From: an uncultured Clostridium sp.
GTDB lineage: Bacteria > Bacillota > Clostridia > TANB77 > CAG-508
DNA length: 41,441 nt
Direction of reading: 5' to 3'
Assembly: GCA_946496115.1 (NCBI GenBank)
Contig: CAMMFK010000002.1
Location: 1 to 41,441 of the forward strand
The notes below the pieces were generated by a model. It saw only the letters and a program-made list of their open reading frames with translations. It was not told the DNA's origin and did no database searches. Below, piece by piece: positions 34,610 through 41,441 of this stretch (its first letter is position 1; each line of letters begins with the position of its first letter). Made by a program: the position numbers and the translations under genes.

Positions 34610-34978
34610 ATGAATATTAAAGTTGGCACTGATATAATTGAAGTTACTAGAATACAAGAAAGCATTGAAAAACTAGGAGAAAAATTTTTAAACCGTGTTT
34701 TTACTGCTAATGAAATAACTTATTGTGAAAGCAAAAAAGCTACTAAATATGAACACTATGCGGCAAGATTTGCGGGAAAAGAAGCGGTATTTAAAGCAAT
34801 ATCGCCAATGCTAAAAAACAAATTTAGTATAGATTGGACAGATGTAGAAATACTTAATGACGAGCAGAGTAGACCATATGTTACATTTTATAAAGAAGAG
34901 CTTAAAAACGTAAATATTGACTTAAGCTTATCTCATATAAAGGCTTATGCTGTCGCAACTGCTATATTAATATTATAA
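34610..34978 (+). CDS. acpS: Holo-[acyl-carrier-protein] synthase
   Basis: 122 residues, the usual AcpS length. It transfers 4'-phosphopantetheine from CoA to a serine of acyl carrier protein. Mg-binding Asp is in GTDIIEVTRI (D8) and the catalytic Glu in FAGKEAVFKA (about E58); the C-terminal SLSHIKAYAVATAI strand is typical. AAGGA precedes the ATG. tatD starts 11 bp downstream, so the two are probably co-transcribed. Confidence 0.96.
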   Translation: MNIKVGTDIIEVTRIQESIEKLGEKFLNRVFTANEITYCESKKATKYEHYAARFAGKEAVFKAISPMLKNKFSIDWTDVEILNDEQSRPYVTFYKEELKNVNIDLSLSHIKAYAVATAILIL

Positions 34979-34989
34979 GAGAGGTTTTA

Positions 34990-35790
34990 ATGGAATTTTT
35001 TGATTCACATGCACACTATGATGATGCTAGATTTGATGATGAAAGAGATAAATTAATTGAAGATGTTTATAAATCAGGTGTAACTAGAATAATTAGTGCA
35101 GGTTATAGCCTAGAAGGAAGTATAAGAAGTTTAGAACTTTCAAATAAATATGATTTTATATATTCAACTGTGGGCATATCTCCAAATGACTTGGTTAGTT
35201 ATCCACAAATTGATGATGAAAAGTGGAAACAAAATATAGAAGAAATAGATAAATTAATTACTACTAATTTGAGCTCAAAACGAATTGTGGCGGTCGGAGA
35301 AATTGGATTTGATTATCATTATGATACAGACAAAAAAACTCAATATGAGGCATTCTCGAAGCAAATAGACATAGCTAACAAATATGACTTACCTATAGTA
35401 ATTCACACAAGAGATGCAGTAATGGATACTTTAACAATGTTAAAAGAAAATCCAGTAAATAAAAAAGGAGTATTCCATTGTTGTCCATTAAATAGAGAAT
35501 TGGTAAAAGAAGCATTAAAGCTAGGTTTTTACATATCTATGGCAGGACCAGTAACTTTTAAAAATTCAAAAAATGCGAATGAAATAATAGAAATGTGTCC
35601 AATGAATAAAATTTTAATAGAAACAGATAGTCCGTATTTAGCACCAGAGCCAGTTAGAGGTACTAGAAATGACTCAAGAAATTTAAAATATATTGCACAA
35701 AAAATAGCCAGTGTAAAAGGTATGGCTGTTGAAGAAGTAGCAAAAGCTACATATGAAAATACAATGAAGTGCTTTAATATAGATAATTAA
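34990..35790 (+). CDS. TatD family metal-dependent hydrolase
   Basis: 266 residues, a TIM-barrel metallohydrolase with DNase activity in characterised members. Metal ligands are visible: SHAHYD (H7, H9), GEIGFDYHYD (Glu near 102), IHTRDA (His near 138), FHCCPLN (His near 163) and ETDSPYLAPEPVRG (Asp near 215). The last three bases enter the terminator stem. In the YabD/TatD group; the physiological substrate is uncertain, with DNA repair or apoptotic-type DNA degradation proposed for relatives. Confidence 0.94.
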   Translation: MEFFDSHAHYDDARFDDERDKLIEDVYKSGVTRIISAGYSLEGSIRSLELSNKYDFIYSTVGISPNDLVSYPQIDDEKWKQNIEEIDKLITTNLSSKRIVAVGEIGFDYHYDTDKKTQYEAFSKQIDIANKYDLPIVIHTRDAVMDTLTMLKENPVNKKGVFHCCPLNRELVKEALKLGFYISMAGPVTFKNSKNANEIIEMCPMNKILIETDSPYLAPEPVRGTRNDSRNLKYIAQKIASVKGMAVEEVAKATYENTMKCFNIDN

Positions 35791-35820
35791 AAGAGCTTGA
35801 CTTTGCAAGCTCTTTATTAA
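35790..35820. terminator. Bidirectional terminator between tatD and lemA
   Basis: Perfect stem AAAGAGCTTG (35790-35799) / CAAGCTCTTT (35806-35815) between convergent genes; both stop codons abut or overlap it. Confidence 0.85.
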
Positions 35821-36365
35821 AATTCAACTTTTACAGCTTTTTTAGCCTCGTCATTATCTACATTAAATAATGTAGAAGCTTTGAAACCAAACATGCTAGC
35901 TACTAAGTTAGATGGAAATGTTTCTAATTTAGTGTTATACATTGTAACTGTATCATTGTAAAATTGGCGAGAATAAGAAATTTTGTTTTCTGTATCTGAT
36001 AGTTCTGCTTGTAAATTATTAAAAGATTGATCTGCTTTTAAGTTAGGGTAATTTTCAGCTACAGCCATAATAGTTTTTAAAGTATCTGTAAGTTGACCTT
36101 CTAACTCAGCTTTTTGCTCAACTGTTTTAGCATCTGCCCATGCAGAACGTAAGTCTGTTACTTTTGTAAGAGTTTCTTGTTCATGAGTCATATATCCTTT
36201 TACAGTTTCTACTAAGTTAGGTATTAAATCAAACCTTCTTTGTAATTGAACATCAATTTGACTCCAAGCATTTTGAACTCGTTGCCTTAATGTTACTAAT
36301 TGGTTGTATATAACAACTAATACAATTGCAATAACGACAACGATGGCTAATATTATCCAACCCAT
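35817..36365 (-). CDS. lemA: LemA family protein
   Basis: 182 residues. An N-terminal membrane helix (about 2-22) is followed by the LemA helical bundle with hallmark NAWSQIDVQLQRRFDLIPNLVETVKGY near 37-63 (read in parts) and AVAENYPNLKADQSFNNLQ near 96-120. Such proteins have a short extracytoplasmic N-terminus and a cytoplasmic or exposed coiled-coil body; function is poorly known. The ATG has AAGGAGG upstream. Often linked with a TPM-domain or HtpX gene, neither of which is here. Single-gene unit from the promoter at 36440-36468. Confidence 0.93.
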   Translation of the reverse strand: MGWIILAIVVVIAIVLVVIYNQLVTLRQRVQNAWSQIDVQLQRRFDLIPNLVETVKGYMTHEQETLTKVTDLRSAWADAKTVEQKAELEGQLTDTLKTIMAVAENYPNLKADQSFNNLQAELSDTENKISYSRQFYNDTVTMYNTKLETFPSNLVASMFGFKASTLFNVDNDEAKKAVKVEF

Positions 36366-36439
36366 AATATCCTCCTTTAAAATAAATTAATATTGTACAT
36401 AAACTGTATTTTATGCACTATATTCAATAATATAATAAT

Positions 36440-36468
36440 AATATACCACAGTATGCAAGATTTTACAA
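36440..36468 (-). promoter_or_regulatory. SigA-type promoter for lemA
   Basis: Minus strand TTGTAA (plus 36463-36468), 17 bp, TATATT (plus 36440-36445). Confidence 0.65.
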
Positions 36469-36509
36469 TGGAAACGTTCATTTTTGTGAAAAAATTTTAA
36501 TTTAATTTA

Positions 36510-36538
36510 GTGTCAAAAGGGACACTCCTGCTTGACAC
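36510..36538. repeat. REP-like palindrome, copy 1
   Basis: GTGTCAA (36510-36516) and TTGACAC (36532-36538) flank AAGGGACACTCCTGC. GTGTC can pair instead with the internal GACAC. A related, longer copy lies at 37498-37547, on the other side of the rpn gene. It resembles TGTCAAAAGGGAC-type REP elements I recall from other Clostridia. Confidence 0.65.
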
Positions 36539-36631
36539 AACCACAAATCAAAAACATAGTTATTTAATTTGATTTGACATATTTTGTAGAAAAATGTCTA
36601 ACGATTTATGTGCTAAAATATTAAAATCATA

Positions 36632-36660
36632 TTGACGCAAAATGGCAAATATTGTAAAAT
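36632..36660 (+). promoter_or_regulatory. SigA-type promoter of the three-way-junction RNA
   Basis: TTGACG (36632-36637), 17 bp, TAAAAT (36655-36660), predicting a start within a few bases of the first stem at 36667. No protein-coding start follows for about 180 bases. Confidence 0.65.
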
Positions 36661-36666
36661 ACAAAA

Positions 36667-36758
36667 AGATTAGACTTTAGTCAAATTTCTAAAAATGGGG
36701 GCAACTAAAGAAGGGAGGTAAATTAATCACTAAAGACAAATGATTAATTTACTAATCT
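36667..36758 (+). ncRNA. Candidate structured RNA, three-way junction
   Basis: Three perfect stems fit together. P1 is AGATTAG (36667-36673) / CTAATCT (36752-36758). P2 is CTTTAGT (36675-36681) / ACTAAAG (36704-36710). P3 is an 11-bp stem TAAATTAATCA (36719-36729) / TGATTAATTTA (36741-36751) stacked directly on P1. The P2-P3 joining strand is AAGGGAGG and the P2 loop holds TGGGGGCA. A second ACTAAAG in the P3 loop could compete for P2, so a switch is conceivable. A T-run follows P1. No known riboswitch class recognised. It may be a free RNA or the leader of rpn. Confidence 0.5.
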
Positions 36759-36804
36759 AATTTTTAAAAAATTGTGCCAATGTAGGGTTTGAAATAAAAA
36801 AGTA

Positions 36805-36833
36805 TTGAAAAAACATCAACAATTTGGTACAAT
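36805..36833 (+). promoter_or_regulatory. SigA-type promoter of rpn
   Basis: TTGAAA (36805-36810), 17 bp, TACAAT (36828-36833). The ATG at 36849 is so close that the leader would be only about 9 bases, ribosome site GGAAAGGAAG included. Confidence 0.6.
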
Positions 36834-36848
36834 GGAAAGGAAGAACAA

Positions 36849-37454
36849 ATGCTAGATAAAAAAGATGCCCCGTTATTAGATGACTACGTGTTTAAACGTA
36901 CATTTACAAGAGATGATCCAAATGGAATATTAAGAGACTTTTTAGAGTCAGTATTAAAAATCAAATTAAGGAATGTACAAGTATTAAATGCAGAAATACC
37001 AAAAGACATATTAGATGAAAGAGGTAGTGTCTTAGACATTAGAGCGGAGCTAGACAATACAAAAATAGTGGACATAGAAATGCATTTTATAGAATTGCCA
37101 AAGTTTATAAAAAAGAATCCTGAAATAAAGACAAAGCTAGATGAATGGCTGTGGCTTATAGCAGGAAGGGAGGATAAGATAGAGATGTCAAAGTTAGATA
37201 ATCCAGAAGTAAAGAAAGCGATGAAGTTGGTAGATGAAATAATGGCAGATCCAAAAGAAAGAGAAATAATTGAAGCAAGAGCAATGGCAAAATTTAACTA
37301 TGACACAGGAGTAGCGTATGCAAAAGAACAGGGAAAGAAAGAAAGTAAAAAAGAAGTAGCAAAAAGAATGAAAGAACTAAAAATGGCCGATGAACAAATT
37401 TGTCAAATATTGAATATAACAACAGATGAACTAAAGGAATTAATAGAAAAATAG
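36849..37454 (+). CDS. Rpn family (PD-(D/E)XK) nuclease, internally deleted remnant
   Basis: 201 residues. The N-terminus (DDYVFKRTFTRDDPNGIL, VLDIRAEL, KIVDIEM) and the C-terminus (ending AYAKEQGKKESKKEVAKRMKEL) match the Rpn recombination-promoting nuclease/putative transposase family, whose members are usually near 290-310 residues. At residue 78-80 the catalytic strand DIE-x-Q is broken: DIEM is joined straight to HFIELPKF, a motif normally about 90-100 residues further on. The deletion is in frame and removes the Q of the ExQ motif and the rest of the catalytic core, so nuclease activity is unlikely. Direct REP-like repeats flank it. Family assignment from memory of motifs. Confidence 0.8.
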   Translation: MLDKKDAPLLDDYVFKRTFTRDDPNGILRDFLESVLKIKLRNVQVLNAEIPKDILDERGSVLDIRAELDNTKIVDIEMHFIELPKFIKKNPEIKTKLDEWLWLIAGREDKIEMSKLDNPEVKKAMKLVDEIMADPKEREIIEARAMAKFNYDTGVAYAKEQGKKESKKEVAKRMKELKMADEQICQILNITTDELKELIEK

Positions 37455-37467
37455 ATAAGATGGGGGA

Positions 37468-37497
37468 AATGTAGAGAAATAATTCTCTGCATTTTTA
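37468..37497 (+). terminator. Terminator of rpn
   Basis: AATGTAGAGAA (37468-37478) / TTCTCTGCATT (37483-37493), ATAA loop, then TTT. Confidence 0.8.
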
Positions 37498-37547
37498 TGT
37501 CAAAAGGGATGCCCACTATCTAAAAAGTTACTCTCCTGTTTGACGCA
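37498..37547. repeat. REP-like palindrome, copy 2 (with about 20-bp insertion)
   Basis: Starts TGTCAAAAGGGAT and ends CTCCTGTTTGACGCA as in copy 1, in the same orientation, but with about 20 extra bases between the arms. Confidence 0.55.
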
Positions 37548-37707
37548 AACTTCACATCATCTCAAAAGACACCTTTGTTTTTTTAGATCAAATAATATTG
37601 GACGAAACACTGTAAATAGCATAAATTATAATATAAGTAAACATTACTTTATGTAACCAATTAGCAAAACCTTACAACCAAGCAAAGTTTACGGAAGCAC
37701 GTTAAAT

Positions 37708-37736
37708 TTGACATTTTAGATAAAAAATGTTATAAT
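37708..37736 (+). promoter_or_regulatory. Perfect consensus promoter for the G5/lysozyme-like gene
   Basis: TTGACA (37708-37713), 17 bp, TATAAT (37731-37736). The rest of the 37548-37707 gap shows nothing recognisable. Confidence 0.8.
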
Positions 37737-37764
37737 TATAACTGTGTTACTTAAAGGAGGTTTT

Positions 37765-38709
37765 ATGAGGAAACGAATAAGTAAACAAAACAAGCAGGAG
37801 AGAGCAACTATATCACTCAAAAAAATATTTGTAATGGCTTTAATATTTTTAATATTAGCTGGCACAATGAGTGTTATGGCTACAAATCAAAAGCTTACAT
37901 CTGTTAAAATATTACTTTCAAGTGGATATGAAATGGATGTTATGACAACATCTACTAAAGTATCAGATATTTTAGCAGAAAATCATATTGTTGTTTTAGA
38001 TGGCGAAAGTGTTACACCAGACATTGATGAAGAACTTTCTGACAATAAAACAATTACAATAACAAAAGGCGCTACAGAAGCTGATACTGATGACAACTAC
38101 ATGTCAGCAGAAGAAATATTAGCTAGTTATACACAAATTGTTGAAAAGGTAGTTACTGAAGAAGTAGAAATACCTTTTGAAACAGTTACTAAAGACGTAT
38201 CAAATGGAAGCTCAACTACACAAAATAGAGTAGTACAAAAGGGTGAAAATGGTTTAAAGAGAGTAACATATAGAATAAGATACCAAAATGGTGCCGAAAT
38301 TGAAAAAACAGAAATATCATCAGAAATTGTTAAAGAACCGGTAGATAAAATAGTAGAAGTTAGAACAAAACAAGTTACATCAAGAGGTGGAGTTGTTTCT
38401 GGTTCTGTTGCAGAATATCAAGCATATGCAGAAAAAAGATGTTTCGATTATGGTTGGAGTGATGCAGACTTCCAAGCTTTAGTTAAATTATGGAATAAAG
38501 AAAGTAGATGGAATCCATATGCATGCAACTCAAGTTCAGGAGCTTATGGTATACCACAAGCATTACCTGCATCAAAAATGGCTACTTATGGAACAGACTA
38601 CCGTACAAACTATAAAACACAGATTGAATGGGGACTAAGCTATATTAAATCAAGATATGGTACTCCATCATCTGCTTGGAATCATTCATGTAGAAAAGGA
38701 TGGTATTAA
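37765..38709 (+). CDS. Cell-wall protein with DUF348, G5 and lysozyme-like domains
   Basis: 314 residues. A basic N-terminus and signal-anchor helix (about 20-40), a DUF348 ubiquitin-like domain (about 44-95), a G5 domain (about 128-200; VVTEEVEIPFETV, EIVKEPVDKIVEVRTK), and a C-terminal lysozyme-like domain (about 215-314) of the aggregation-promoting-factor/RpfB type with LWNKESRWNPYACNSSSGAYG and PQALPASKMATYG. The Glu in NKES is the likely catalytic acid. The start is the ATG at 37765 after AAAGGAGG; an in-frame GTG at 37744 includes that site and is rejected. Expected to be a peptidoglycan-cleaving or remodelling enzyme. Two Cys in the last domain may form a disulfide. Monocistronic. Confidence 0.9.
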   Translation: MRKRISKQNKQERATISLKKIFVMALIFLILAGTMSVMATNQKLTSVKILLSSGYEMDVMTTSTKVSDILAENHIVVLDGESVTPDIDEELSDNKTITITKGATEADTDDNYMSAEEILASYTQIVEKVVTEEVEIPFETVTKDVSNGSSTTQNRVVQKGENGLKRVTYRIRYQNGAEIEKTEISSEIVKEPVDKIVEVRTKQVTSRGGVVSGSVAEYQAYAEKRCFDYGWSDADFQALVKLWNKESRWNPYACNSSSGAYGIPQALPASKMATYGTDYRTNYKTQIEWGLSYIKSRYGTPSSAWNHSCRKGWY

Positions 38710-38719
38710 AATGAACTTA

Positions 38720-38765
38720 AAAATCCAATAGTATAAGCAATAGCTTTGCTATTGGATTTTTTCAT
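38720..38765 (+). terminator. Terminator of the G5/lysozyme-like gene
   Basis: AAAATCCAATAG (38720-38731) / CTATTGGATTTT (38749-38760) with an inner AAGC/GCTT hairpin, followed by a T-run. Confidence 0.85.
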
Positions 38766-38923
38766 TATAAGTTCTACTTAACAGAAAATAACATGAATCT
38801 TTTTTTATTAAGATTATTATAGGAAAATTCAATATTATGTAGAATAATATATATGGAAACAATTAAATAGGTTTATGGGTAGCCTTTTAAAAACCTAAAT
38901 ACATTATTCAAGGAAAAATAAAA

Positions 38924-39691
38924 ATGAAGCTAATTTCATGGAATGTAAATGGACTAAGAGCAGTAATAAATAAAGGATTTAAAAATTTTTATAATGATAT
39001 AAATCCAGATATTATGTGTTTGCAAGAAACAAAAATGCAACAAGACCAAATAAGTATGGATATAAACGAGATGTTTAAGGATAGATATGTTTATTGGAAT
39101 AGTGCAGAAAAGAAAGGATATTCAGGGACTGTCGTAGTTTCAAAAATTAAACCTATAAATGTTACATATGGTTTAGGTAAAGAAGAACACGACAAAGAAG
39201 GTAGAATTATTACTTTAGAATTTGAAAAGTTTTATTTAGTAAATTGTTATACTCCAAATTCGAAAAGAGAGCTAGAAAGATTAGATTACAGAATGATTTG
39301 GGAGGATGAAGTACGTAGTTATTTAAAAGAATTAGACAAAATGAAGCCGGTTGTATATTGTGGAGATTTAAATGTAGCTCACAATGAAATAGATTTAAAA
39401 AATCCATCATCAAATCATCATAATGCAGGATTTACAAATGAAGAACGTGCAAAAATGACAGAGCTATTGAATGCAGGATTTATTGACACATTTAGATACA
39501 AATATCCAGAAAAAACTGGTGCATATTCTTGGTGGTCATATATGTTTCACGCTAGAGAAAATAATGCAGGGTGGCGTATAGACTATTTTATAGTTTCTGA
39601 TTCAATAAAAGATAAAATAGAAGATGCAAAGATTTTATCAGAGGTAATGGGAAGCGATCATTGTCCGGTCGAACTAGATTTGAAAGTGTAA
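38924..39691 (+). CDS. xth: Exodeoxyribonuclease III (AP endonuclease, Xth/ExoA family)
   Basis: 255 residues. Mg-dependent AP endonuclease/3'-5' exonuclease of base excision repair. Motifs in order: SWNVNGLRA (N7), CLQETKMQ (catalytic Glu near 34), GYSGTVV, YCGDLNVAHNEIDL (Asp and Asn near 147-149), WRIDYFIVS and GSDHCPVEL (His near 247). Full length and intact. An AAGGAA site lies 9-10 bases before the ATG. No clear promoter found in the 214-bp gap, only A/T-rich sequence and a weak AGGTTT/AAACCT hairpin near 38871-38900. Confidence 0.96.
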   Translation: MKLISWNVNGLRAVINKGFKNFYNDINPDIMCLQETKMQQDQISMDINEMFKDRYVYWNSAEKKGYSGTVVVSKIKPINVTYGLGKEEHDKEGRIITLEFEKFYLVNCYTPNSKRELERLDYRMIWEDEVRSYLKELDKMKPVVYCGDLNVAHNEIDLKNPSSNHHNAGFTNEERAKMTELLNAGFIDTFRYKYPEKTGAYSWWSYMFHARENNAGWRIDYFIVSDSIKDKIEDAKILSEVMGSDHCPVELDLKV

Positions 39692-39806
39692 TATAAATAA
39701 AAAAGCTATAGATAAAATCGCTTAAAAATGAACTTAATGTTAAAAAGAATAAAGAGGTCGTTAGCGAATTGCGTTAATAAATTTATAAAGAGGAAAGGGT
39801 CTTACT

Positions 39807-40961
39807 ATGAAAAAAGAAAAAGTAATGGGAACGAAAAGATGGTTTTACTGGGTTTCAATAGGAGTAGTTTTAATAATAATTTATAAATTATTAGACAATT
39901 TTACAGGTATAGGCGAATGGATAGGCAATTTCTTTAGTGTACTTGCACCATTTATAGAAGGTATACTTATTGCATATATTTTATATACACCTTGTAAAAA
40001 AGTAGAAAAAATTTTAGAAAAAAGAAAAAATAAATTTATAAGAAAGCATGCTAGGGGAACAAGTATTACTATAGTATATATTTTAGTATTTGCTTTAATT
40101 GTATGGTTCATGACAGCAATTATACCAACAATTGCAAGTAGTGTATCAGATTTAATTAGCAATGTGCAAAGCTACTATAATGCAGTAGTTTCAGATAGCC
40201 CGGACTTAAGTATAACACCATTTATACAAAATAATATTTTAAAACCGGTTGTAGATTGGATACAAAATATAGACTTTGAATCATTGTTTACAATGGATAA
40301 AATTAGAGAATATTTATCATCAGCTATGGGCTTAATCAGAGGAGTTGTTAATATATTTATAGCTATAATCTGCTCAGTATATATTTTAGCACAAAGAACT
40401 AGAATTGTTAGATTTTTAAATAAATTTGCAAGAGCTGTGCTTACTGAAAAAGGATATAGAAGATTTGAAAAATACTTTGATCAAGGAAACAATATTTTCT
40501 TTAGATATTTATCAAGCCAAATGTTAGATGGAATAGTTGTGGCACTTATTACTAGCATAGCAATGAGTTTAATGGGAGTAAAATATTCAATTTTACTTGG
40601 AACATTAATAGGATTCTCAAACCTAATACCATACTTTGGAGCAATATTTGGTGTAGCAATTGCAATTATTATAACAATACTTACTGGTGGATGGCAACAA
40701 GCGTTAATTATGGGTATTGTTGTAATTGTGCTACAACAATTAGATGCAAACTTAATAAATCCAAGAATAACAAGCTCATCATTAAAGGTAAGTCCATTAC
40801 TTATAATGTTTGCTGTAACAGTTGGTGGAGCATATTTTGGAGTTTTAGGTATGTTTTTGGCAGCTCCAGTGTTTACTTTAATTAAAGTAATAGTAGACGA
40901 TTTTGTAAATGAAAGAAATAGGGAAAAGGATAGGAAAAATAACGTGGATGTAATTGAATAA
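39807..40961 (+). CDS. AI-2E family transporter (PF01594-type permease)
   Basis: 384 residues with about seven to eight membrane segments: two near 15-55, one near 90-108, one near 180-200, and a cluster between 245 and 365. The C-terminal conserved block with SSQMLDGIVVALITSIAMSLMG, GFSNLIPYFGAIFG and QQLDANLINPRITSSSLKVSPLLIM (read in parts) is the family signature. Members include exporters proposed for autoinducer-2 and Na+/Li+-H+ antiporters, so the substrate is open. An AAAGAGGAAAGG site precedes the ATG. Ends in a bidirectional terminator shared with the XRE gene. Confidence 0.92.
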   Translation: MKKEKVMGTKRWFYWVSIGVVLIIIYKLLDNFTGIGEWIGNFFSVLAPFIEGILIAYILYTPCKKVEKILEKRKNKFIRKHARGTSITIVYILVFALIVWFMTAIIPTIASSVSDLISNVQSYYNAVVSDSPDLSITPFIQNNILKPVVDWIQNIDFESLFTMDKIREYLSSAMGLIRGVVNIFIAIICSVYILAQRTRIVRFLNKFARAVLTEKGYRRFEKYFDQGNNIFFRYLSSQMLDGIVVALITSIAMSLMGVKYSILLGTLIGFSNLIPYFGAIFGVAIAIIITILTGGWQQALIMGIVVIVLQQLDANLINPRITSSSLKVSPLLIMFAVTVGGAYFGVLGMFLAAPVFTLIKVIVDDFVNERNREKDRKNNVDVIE

Positions 40962-40970
40962 AAGTTAAAA

Positions 40971-41030
40971 GAACTTTAAGAAGTATTTCCATTTTCTAAG
41001 AGGTGCTTTCTTAAAGTTCGTCTTTTTTTT
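40971..41030. terminator. Bidirectional terminator after the AI-2E transporter gene
   Basis: 12-bp stem GAACTTTAAGAA (40971-40982) / TTCTTAAAGTTC (41008-41019) followed by a long T-run reaching the stop of the convergent XRE gene. Confidence 0.8.
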
Positions 41031-41259
41031 AATTATTTATTTTTCTAGGATATGGCTTGATTTCATCAGTTAAACCAAGAAGATAATCAGCTGATGTATT
41101 ATAAAACTTAGCTAATAAACATAGCTTATCAATTGGAATTTGTCTTTCGCCTTTTTCATATAATCCATATTGCTGTCTAGTAATACCTAAAGCTACAGCA
41201 ACTTGCTTTTGCAATAAATCGTTATCTTCTCTAAGATCTTTTAATCTTTTTAAATACAT
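41029..41259 (-). CDS. XRE family helix-turn-helix regulator
   Basis: 76 residues, almost entirely one cro/cI-type HTH domain: LREDNDLLQKQVAVALGITRQQYGLYEKGERQIPIDKL (read in parts), where QKQVAVALGITRQQYGLYE is the helix-turn-helix and recognition helix, then KLCLLAKFYNTSADYLLGLTD. No effector domain, so probably an autoregulated repressor or a small phage/plasmid-type regulator. AAAGGAA precedes the ATG with slightly long spacing. Target genes are not evident; the region upstream contains a repeated 15-bp motif. Confidence 0.9.
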   Translation of the reverse strand: MYLKRLKDLREDNDLLQKQVAVALGITRQQYGLYEKGERQIPIDKLCLLAKFYNTSADYLLGLTDEIKPYPRKINN

Positions 41260-41344
41260 TATAAATTTAATTCCTTTCCAAATTTAAACTTAAAATAAAA
41301 TTTTTAATTAAATAGAAGAAATAAATTTTTTCTATTCAATAAAA

Positions 41345-41406
41345 GTGCAAAATTTATGTTTAAAATAACCTTTATAAAAATTTATCAGTTAGTGTAAAAT
41401 TTATGT
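41345..41406. repeat. Direct repeat upstream of the XRE gene
   Basis: GTG(C/T)AAAATTTATGT occurs at 41345-41359 and 41392-41406, 47 bp apart, within 150 bp upstream of the regulator. A weak minus-strand promoter (TTTACA, 16 bp, TATAAA) lies between them. Operator sites are possible. Confidence 0.35.
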
Positions 41407-41441
41407 AGGCAAAATATAAAAAATTGCCTACATAATTTTTA
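41401..41441. terminator. Hairpin at the window edge
   Basis: 12-bp stem TTATGTAGGCAA (41401-41412) / TTGCCTACATAA (41424-41435), then TTTTT at the plus-strand side; probably a terminator for a gene beyond the window. Confidence 0.6.

Noticed and set aside
36711..36740. AAGGGAGGT as a ribosome site for a small gene
   Set aside because: No ATG, GTG or TTG at a usable distance; the bases lie in the junction of the RNA fold.
37744..37764. GTG start for the G5/lysozyme-like gene
   Set aside because: The frame would run through the AAAGGAGG that serves ATG 37765.
39750..39790. Possible extra copy of the palindromic repeat (GGTCGTTAGCG...)
   Set aside because: Only a handful of matching bases and no terminal pairing.

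Overview
The window looks like a chromosomal segment of a spore-forming, rod-shaped, very AT-rich Firmicute of the class Clostridia. Supporting genes are spoIIE, the mreBCD-mrdA shape cluster, minC, mecA, a DUF4321 gene next to radC, LPxTG/SdrD-type surface proteins and Firmicute-style AGGAGG ribosome binding sites. The genetic code is standard. I infer, but cannot show, an uncultured gut lineage.

Layout. 1-3.3 kb: a YhaO/YhaN (Mre11/Rad50-like) pair. 3.3-6.4 kb: an Mn-type CDF exporter, release factor 1 and a ZIP metal transporter. 6.45-6.82 kb: a previously unannotated locus with the layout of a type I toxin-antitoxin module (36-codon hydrophobic peptide, convergent antisense RNA, two near-consensus promoters, 5'/3' complementary ends). 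7.0-10.2 kb: pcrA and, convergent, mecA. 10.4-17.1 kb: DUF4321, radC, mreB, mreC, mreD, mrdA (PBP2, with a one-base frameshift near its start), then minC from its own promoter and without minD beside it. 17.2-17.9 kb: an Asn-rich protein on the minus strand. 18.2-29.1 kb: a two-gene operon for giant surface proteins of 1620 and 1995 residues; the second has a thioester-like N-terminus and an LPPTG sortase signal. 29.5-32 kb: spoIIE behind a promoter with a 21-bp spacer, as expected of Spo0A-activated genes. 32.1-35.8 kb: a WG-repeat protein, a tail-anchored unknown, acpS and tatD. 35.8-37.5 kb: lemA (minus), a REP-like repeat, a candidate three-way-junction RNA and an internally deleted Rpn nuclease. 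37.7-41.3 kb: a G5/lysozyme-like wall protein, exonuclease III, an AI-2E family transporter and a small XRE regulator (minus).

The most unusual features are non-coding. A family of GC-rich, hairpin-forming intergenic repeats (three long copies of about 150 bp and two or three short ones of about 50 bp) is scattered between genes, including inside the mre operon. The core is conserved, while the terminal inverted repeats differ from copy to copy yet stay self-complementary. Together with the toxin-antitoxin-like locus and the structured RNA upstream of rpn, these are the best candidates for something undescribed.

How the genes fit together: MreBCD and PBP2 form the elongation machinery and MinC the division-site inhibitor; SpoIIE controls the sporulation sigma factor and asymmetric division; the surface proteins, wall enzyme and LemA act at the envelope; PcrA, RadC, ExoIII and YhaNO act on DNA; the CDF and ZIP proteins handle divalent metals.
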